17,663 bases of DNA, taken from JBBSBR01 sp038251135 (lineage in GTDB: Bacteria; Patescibacteriota; Saccharimonadia; UBA4664). The number at the start of each line of letters is the position of its first letter. Position 1 is the stretch's first letter. Location of the stretch: positions 1 through 17,663 of the forward strand of contig JBBSBR010000017.1 in assembly GCA_038251135.1 (NCBI GenBank), in the 5' to 3' direction. Shown one piece after another: positions 14,752 to 17,663 of the stretch. A program made the translations under genes and the position numbers. The notes below the pieces were generated by a model that saw nothing but the letters and a program-made list of their open reading frames with translations, was not told the origin of the DNA and did no database searches.

Positions 14752-14781
14752 AAAAGGAGCGCCGCAAAACGCGTACGCTCC
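14752..14781 (-). terminator. Intrinsic terminator of rpmE
   Basis: Read on the minus strand, GGAGCG (14781-14776) pairs with CGCTCC (14761-14756), with a further CGC/GCG inner stem, and is followed by TTTT. It ends 20 bases beyond the rpmE stop and just before the prfA -10. Confidence 0.8.
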
Positions 14782-14800
14782 ATAATCTGATCGTAAATTG

Positions 14801-15118
14801 CTAGACCTCGTCGGTCGTTGGGGCTTCGACGGTCTCTTCTTGCAGTTCTTCCTGAATCTCGGCGAGTTTGGCGTCTTTCTTGTTTTGCTTGGCAGCGACT
14901 GCCTCGGCGCTCTTGGTGGCGGCGGCTTGGCGCGCCTTGAAGCGGTCCACGCGGCCGGCGGTATCGAGAAGCTTCTGCTTACCGGTATAGAACGGATGAC
15001 AGTTCGAGCAAATTTCGACTTCAATGCTCTTGACCGTCGTGTGGGCGGTAAAGGTGGTATCGCAGGAGTTGCAGTGGATAGGGGTCTCGAAGACCTGTGG
15101 GTGGATGGCTTGCTTCAT
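14801..15118 (-). CDS. rpmE: Ribosomal protein L31 with extended C-terminus
   Basis: A 105-residue L31 of the zinc-binding type. It opens MKQAIHP as usual and has C16-x-x-C19 (CNSC) and C37-x-x-C40 (CSNC) followed by HPFYTGKQKLLDTAGRVDRF, the family signature. L31 normally ends near residue 70. Here 64-105 form a charged extension: Ala/Lys-rich KSAEAVAAKQNKKDAK, then acidic EIQEELQEETVEAPTTDEV. The start at 15118 is chosen over an ATG at 15124 because the -10 box ends at 15128, so the earlier ATG would lie within three bases of the promoter. TAG stop, then a strong terminator. Confidence 0.95.
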   Translation of the reverse strand: MKQAIHPQVFETPIHCNSCDTTFTAHTTVKSIEVEICSNCHPFYTGKQKLLDTAGRVDRFKARQAAATKSAEAVAAKQNKKDAKLAEIQEELQEETVEAPTTDEV

Positions 15119-15127
15119 AACCATACG

Positions 15128-15156
15128 AGTATACCGAATAACGAGCGTAGCGTCAA
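15128..15156 (-). promoter_or_regulatory. rpmE promoter, near consensus and leaderless
   Basis: On the minus strand TTGACG (15156-15151), a 17-bp spacer, then TATACT (15133-15128). The start falls near 15121 to 15118, at the MKQ start codon, with no room for a ribosome-binding site. Confidence 0.75.
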
Positions 15157-15167
15157 GGCATTAATAG

Positions 15168-15196
15168 GCCCCGGTCGCAATTAGTGCGACCGGGGC
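15168..15196 (-). terminator. 12-bp hairpin spanning the stop codon of the 136-aa gene
   Basis: 15168-15179 pairs with 15185-15196 (GCCCCGGTCGCA against TGCGACCGGGGC) with a 5-nt loop. The TAA stop of the preceding gene lies in the loop and the stem encodes its last four residues. Only CCTATTAATG follows, a weak T-tract, so termination strength is uncertain. The rpmE -35 begins 12 bases further on. Confidence 0.6.
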
Positions 15197-15591
15197 GAGC
15201 CATAGACGGACTTTCCATTGAGGCGGCACCGGATGAGGTGACTGAGGTAGTAACAGTTCCCCGGGGAGCCGTAGCTGAAGTACATATGAGACTCGCGGCC
15301 CGTGGCTGCCCGGGCATCCCATTTGTCGAGCAACAGCCGCCCTTCGGTTCCGTCGATCGGAGCATGACGTGAATCGGTAGCGGTCAGCACGAGCGTCTGG
15401 ACTCTGAAGGGAGTCGGGCTTTCCGAGCCGCTGTCGGCGGCAGATTTATCTACCACGTCAAACGTGAACCAAGAGGTTGAAGTATCCAGATCAAGCCGAT
15501 CGCCTGGTTTTAGGTGGATTTCGGTTTCATCCGGTAATACGAGTTTCACGCGTACCATCCCCTCGCTGTCGACGACGGAATATAGAGCCAT
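15181..15591 (-). CDS. Hypothetical protein, 136 aa, orphan
   Basis: I do not recognise the family. It has no signal peptide or membrane helix, so it is probably cytoplasmic. The sequence alternates hydrophobic and polar residues (MVRVKLVLPDETEIHLKPGDRLDLD), suggesting a beta fold, with a low-complexity Ser/Asp linker (ADSGSESPTPF, 52-62) in the middle and YFSYGSPGNCYYLSHLIRCRLNG near the end with two cysteines (C112, C122). Start ATG 15591; a TATAAG -10 candidate lies about 15 bases upstream. It has its own hairpin at the 3' end and is transcribed alone. The plus-strand frame over it is a shadow. Confidence 0.65.
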   Translation of the reverse strand: MALYSVVDSEGMVRVKLVLPDETEIHLKPGDRLDLDTSTSWFTFDVVDKSAADSGSESPTPFRVQTLVLTATDSRHAPIDGTEGRLLLDKWDARAATGRESHMYFSYGSPGNCYYLSHLIRCRLNGKSVYGSPRSH

Positions 15592-15630
15592 TTATATACT
15601 AAATAGCTTATAAATTCAAATCGTAAAAGC

Positions 15631-15656
15631 CCCCCGCATCACGGATGATGCGGGGG
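15631..15656 (-). terminator. Intrinsic terminator of the 149-aa hypothetical gene
   Basis: A perfect 11-bp stem (CCCCCGCATCA 15631-15641 against TGATGCGGGGG 15646-15656) with a 4-nt loop is followed on the minus strand by GCTTTTACG. It supports the minus-strand gene as the real one here. Confidence 0.8.
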
Positions 15657-15683
15657 ACAGCTCAGCGGCCGAAGCCGCGGAAC

Positions 15684-16133
15684 TTAGGCGGAGCGAAGGT
15701 CGGCACCGTTACGGGACTTGAGGCCGTCGATGACTCCGGTAAGGAACGACTTAGCCTCGGCAAGGGTCATGGGGCGGTTCGGCTTCGAGGCATCTTGACA
15801 GCTGACGTCGACCGGGGGCGAAAACATCGGCGTGGACCAGACGCGGACGTCCGGGGTGGCCGCGGCGATCTGGACGGTCCAAGGCGGATCTTGATCGGAT
15901 CTGCCCATTTGCAGATGTCCACGGAGATTAGACGTTTCCGGGTTGAAGGCGAACGACGGGTCGAGCAGACGAAGCCGACGACCGTCGTCGAGCCGGATCT
16001 CGTTGGCGAAGCCGCAGGCGTATCCGAACTGGTAGAACGCAGTCGGCCGATTCTTGTTCCGGCGACGCTTTGGTTCCTCGGGCAGGATCTGATGCACGGC
16101 GATCACCTCATGGAATGTGAACGGTAGGGGCAC
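15684..16133 (-). CDS. Hypothetical protein, 149 aa, orphan
   Basis: The family is not recognised. The protein starts GTG (MPLPFTFHEVIAVHQ), has a very basic stretch EEPKRRRNKNRP (19-30), an ordered-looking centre FYQFGYACGFANEIRLDDGRRLRLLDPSF (33-61), and a C-terminal helix MTLAEAKSFLTGVIDGLKSR (about 122-141). No signal peptide or membrane segment is present. Minus strand is chosen over the overlapping plus-strand frame (15645-16127) because a -10 box TATAAC lies at 16153-16148 and a terminator at 15631-15656. The upstream ATG alternatives do not exist in this frame, so the start is supported only by the promoter position. TAA stop. Monocistronic. Confidence 0.6.
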   Translation of the reverse strand: MPLPFTFHEVIAVHQILPEEPKRRRNKNRPTAFYQFGYACGFANEIRLDDGRRLRLLDPSFAFNPETSNLRGHLQMGRSDQDPPWTVQIAAATPDVRVWSTPMFSPPVDVSCQDASKPNRPMTLAEAKSFLTGVIDGLKSRNGADLRSA

Positions 16134-16340
16134 GAAACGTAATTGCAGTTATACTACAAAACCTTGGCAAAATCAATAATTCGACCGGCTCACGTCAATT
16201 TATACTCCGCTGCAATTTCCGACGGCACGGCTGGTTTGACCGCCATGAGCCGATTGACGCGACGGATTATCGAAGTACGGACGAAATATGATCTGGATTA
16301 TTTATAGTAGCGGTTGTATAACATACTTATTCACTTTGCA
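16134..16340. promoter_or_regulatory. Divergent intergenic region between two orphan genes
   Basis: It contains a minus-strand -10 TATAAC (16153-16148) for the 149-aa gene. On the plus strand TATACT lies at 16201-16206 and TATAAC at 16317-16322, the latter possibly serving the GTG at 16341. A 20-codon frame MSRLTRRIIEVRTKYDLDYL (16245-16307) has no ribosome-binding site. Confidence 0.4.
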
Positions 16341-16745
16341 GTGAAAACGTACCTTTTGATTCGTTTGGAGGCGGTTATCATTAGAGAGCGTGCGCTGAGC
16401 GAACGGGAAATTTTTGGCCAGGATCGACTGGCAGCCTGGGAGTTTCGTTGGTCCGAGCTTCGCTTCGACGTCGTAGTCGCCAGCCGAAAGGTTGCCGATC
16501 TGGAGATGCGCCGGAAGTTTTTGGTTGAATCGACCGGCGTAAAGATCAATTGGTTTACCCGTTGGTTTTTCGATCTTGCCATTACCATGCACGTACGTGT
16601 TCCGTGCCTCGACGAAGCTGAAATCACGGAGGCCGTCTCGCTCGACAGGCGACTCACGGGGGCCTATGGCAAGCTGGAAGTATGCCGAGACAGATTGGCG
16701 CTCCATAATCTGTACAAGCCCCAGCCGACCGCTAAAGAGCGGTAG
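16341..16745 (+). CDS. Hypothetical basic protein, 134 aa, orphan
   Basis: I do not recognise the family. The reading frame from the GTG at 16341 (VKTYLLIRLEAVIIRE) is strongly charged and mostly helical (RERALSEREIFGQDRLAAWEF, 16-36 in part). A hydrophobic block with NWFTRWFFDLAITMHV and a charged C-terminus ending KPQPTAKER follow. The codons show a good RNY pattern. The TAG stop is followed after three bases by a very strong terminator, which decides in favour of this strand; a long overlapping minus frame (16302-16805) would run through that hairpin. A TTG at 16314 is an alternative start but lies inside the putative -10 region. No signal peptide. Confidence 0.6.
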   Translation: MKTYLLIRLEAVIIRERALSEREIFGQDRLAAWEFRWSELRFDVVVASRKVADLEMRRKFLVESTGVKINWFTRWFFDLAITMHVRVPCLDEAEITEAVSLDRRLTGAYGKLEVCRDRLALHNLYKPQPTAKER

Positions 16746-16748
16746 CCG

Positions 16749-16778
16749 AAAGCGATCAATCTGATGATCGCTTTTTTT
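16749..16778 (+). terminator. Strong intrinsic terminator of the 134-aa gene
   Basis: A 10-bp stem (16749-16758 with 16765-16774: AAAGCGATCA type arm, TGATCGCTTT) with a 6-nt loop is followed by T residues to 16778. Confidence 0.9.
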
Positions 16779-16848
16779 ATGCGTTCGGCTCTGCCGGCGA
16801 TTCATATTACTTATTCAGACTTTCGCCGCCGCTCGGCTCGGCGGAGGA

Positions 16849-16877
16849 TTGCCATTTTCGTGCTTAGATGGTAGGAT
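16849..16877 (+). promoter_or_regulatory. rpsB promoter
   Basis: TTGCCA (16849-16854), a 17-bp spacer, and an extended -10 TGGTAGGAT (TG 16869-16870, TAGGAT 16872-16877). The start near 16884 leaves a leader of about 82 nt before the rpsB ATG. A GC-rich hairpin CCGCCG/CGGCGG (16826-16831, 16839-16844) lies just before the -35. Confidence 0.7.
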
Positions 16878-16904
16878 GTTTGAGCTACATCAATGAACGA
16901 AACA

Positions 16905-16945
16905 GTACGGCCAACAAATCCTCTGCGCTCGCAGACAGACCGTAC
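16905..16945 (+). promoter_or_regulatory. Structured leader of rpsB
   Basis: GTACGG (16905-16910) can pair with CCGTAC (16940-16945), enclosing an inner hairpin TCTGC/GCAGA (16922-16926, 16931-16935, loop GCTC). The fold ends just before AAGGA (16953-16957), the ribosome-binding site. This is a candidate for S2 autoregulation, as known for the rpsB leaders of other bacteria. Confidence 0.4.
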
Positions 16946-16965
16946 GAAGTGAAAGGATCCCATAC

Positions 16966-17663
16966 ATGTCAGACGTAAGCCTAAAGGAACTCCTGGAGGC
17001 TGGTGCTCACTTTGGCCACCAGACCCGTCGTTGGAACCCTAAGATGGGTAAGTACATCTTTGGCGCCCGCGGGGGTGTTCACATCATCGATTTAACCAAG
17101 TCGGCACCGCTCTTCAAAGAAGCGATCAGCTTCACCCGCGAAACCGCCTCCAGAGGCGGCAAGGTTCTGTTTGTGGGGACCAAGCGTCAAGCCGCCCCCA
17201 TTATCCGCGAAGAGGCTGAAGCCGCGGGTATGCCCTACGTGACGGTCCGCTGGTTGGGCGGAATGCTCACCAACTTCCGTACGATTCGGGCGCAGGTCGG
17301 ACGTCTCAAGAAGATTGATGCCGGACTTGAAAGCGGCGATTTCCTCGCCAAGTACAACAAGAAAGAAGTCCTCGATTTCACCAATGAAGCTGCGGCTCTT
17401 GAACGCGTATTCGGCGGGATTAAGCAGATGGACCAGCTGCCGGCTGCAATATTTGTCGTCGACGCCCCCAAAGAAGCTCTCGCCGTGGCCGAAGCCCGCA
17501 AGCTTGGTATCCCGGTTATCGCAATTGCCGATACCAACGCCGACCCGGATCTGTTTGATTTCCCGATTCCCGCTAACGACGACGCCATCAAGGCCGTTAA
17601 GCTCATCACCCACGCTATCGCCGAAGCTGCGGCCGAAGGCGCCAAGCTCTACGCTTCAAAAAC
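16966..17663 (+). CDS. rpsB: Ribosomal protein S2 (3' end beyond window)
   Basis: An open frame of 232 codons running off the right edge. It begins MSDVSLKELLEAGAHFGHQTRRWNPKM, the classic S2 start. It contains YIFGARGGVHIIDLTKS, GGKVLFVGTKRQA, YVTVRWLGGMLTNFRTI and PAAIFVVDAPKEALAVAEARKLGIPVIAIADTNADPD in family order. S2 sits on the 30S head/platform and is needed for mRNA binding. ATG with AAGGA eight bases upstream. tsf normally follows rpsB but lies outside. The orphan gene upstream ends in a strong terminator, so rpsB starts a new operon. Confidence 0.97.
   Translation, partial: MSDVSLKELLEAGAHFGHQTRRWNPKMGKYIFGARGGVHIIDLTKSAPLFKEAISFTRETASRGGKVLFVGTKRQAAPIIREEAEAAGMPYVTVRWLGGMLTNFRTIRAQVGRLKKIDAGLESGDFLAKYNKKEVLDFTNEAAALERVFGGIKQMDQLPAAIFVVDAPKEALAVAEARKLGIPVIAIADTNADPDLFDFPIPANDDAIKAVKLITHAIAEAAAEGAKLYASK

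Noticed and set aside
15645..16127. 160-aa plus-strand frame over the 149-aa orphan gene
   Set aside because: Promoter and terminator both fit the minus-strand gene; the plus frame is rich in Arg/Gly and starts within the terminator.
16302..16805. 167-aa minus-strand frame over the 134-aa orphan gene
   Set aside because: It would pass through a strong terminator oriented for the plus strand (16749-16778), and has no promoter or ribosome-binding site of its own.
1..17663. tRNA, rRNA, tmRNA or CRISPR
   Set aside because: No T-loop, anticodon arm, rRNA motif or regularly spaced repeats were seen on either strand.

Overview
The window looks like a chromosomal segment of a Patescibacteria (CPR) bacterium, most likely Candidatus Saccharibacteria (TM7). 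The reasons are small single-copy genes for ParA/ParB, signal peptidase I, a LytR-CpsA-Psr enzyme, HtrA, RF1, PrmC, L31 and S2 packed with short promoters; several start codons placed so close to a -10 box that the mRNAs should be leaderless; and a monoderm-style envelope set with no outer-membrane genes. The genetic code appears standard: no gene has an in-frame TGA. The taxon call is inference from gene content; no 16S rRNA is present.

Left third (1-5807), a surface-protein locus. Four tandem secreted beta-rich paralogues (A, cut by the window edge; B; C; D) fall into two pairs, A/B and C/D. They are followed by a protein resembling the DUF916 WxL-interacting proteins (signal peptide, two Ig-like beta domains, C-terminal membrane helix, basic tail) and then by a membrane-anchored protein with an Ig-like and a PKD domain. 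A ends in a strong intrinsic terminator; B, C and D form an operon behind their own promoter, with C/D overlapping by one base; the last two genes have their own promoters. The paralogues have aromatic-x-aliphatic motifs where WxL proteins carry their two W-x-L motifs. With the DUF916-like neighbour this suggests a divergent, apparently undescribed WxL-like surface system, possibly used for host attachment.

Middle (5808-12174), chromosome segregation and envelope enzymes. parA and parB overlap by one base and run toward convergent lepB. lepB and the LCP gene diverge from a 90-bp two-way promoter region. The LCP gene overlaps a polytopic membrane protein of unknown function. htrA follows behind a promoter preceded by two perfect 11-bp tandem repeats, the spacing typical of an OmpR/PhoB-type regulator site.

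12175-12843 holds a small orphan XRE regulator (minus strand) and about 400 bp with no convincing gene, including an exact 20-bp inverted repeat containing two -10 boxes per copy.

Right third (12844-17663), translation genes. On the minus strand prmC and prfA overlap as GTGA, behind rpmE with its own terminator. Three orphan genes follow, each with its own promoter and two with clear terminators. The last gene is rpsB, preceded by a strong promoter and a roughly 80-nt leader that can fold; it runs off the right edge.
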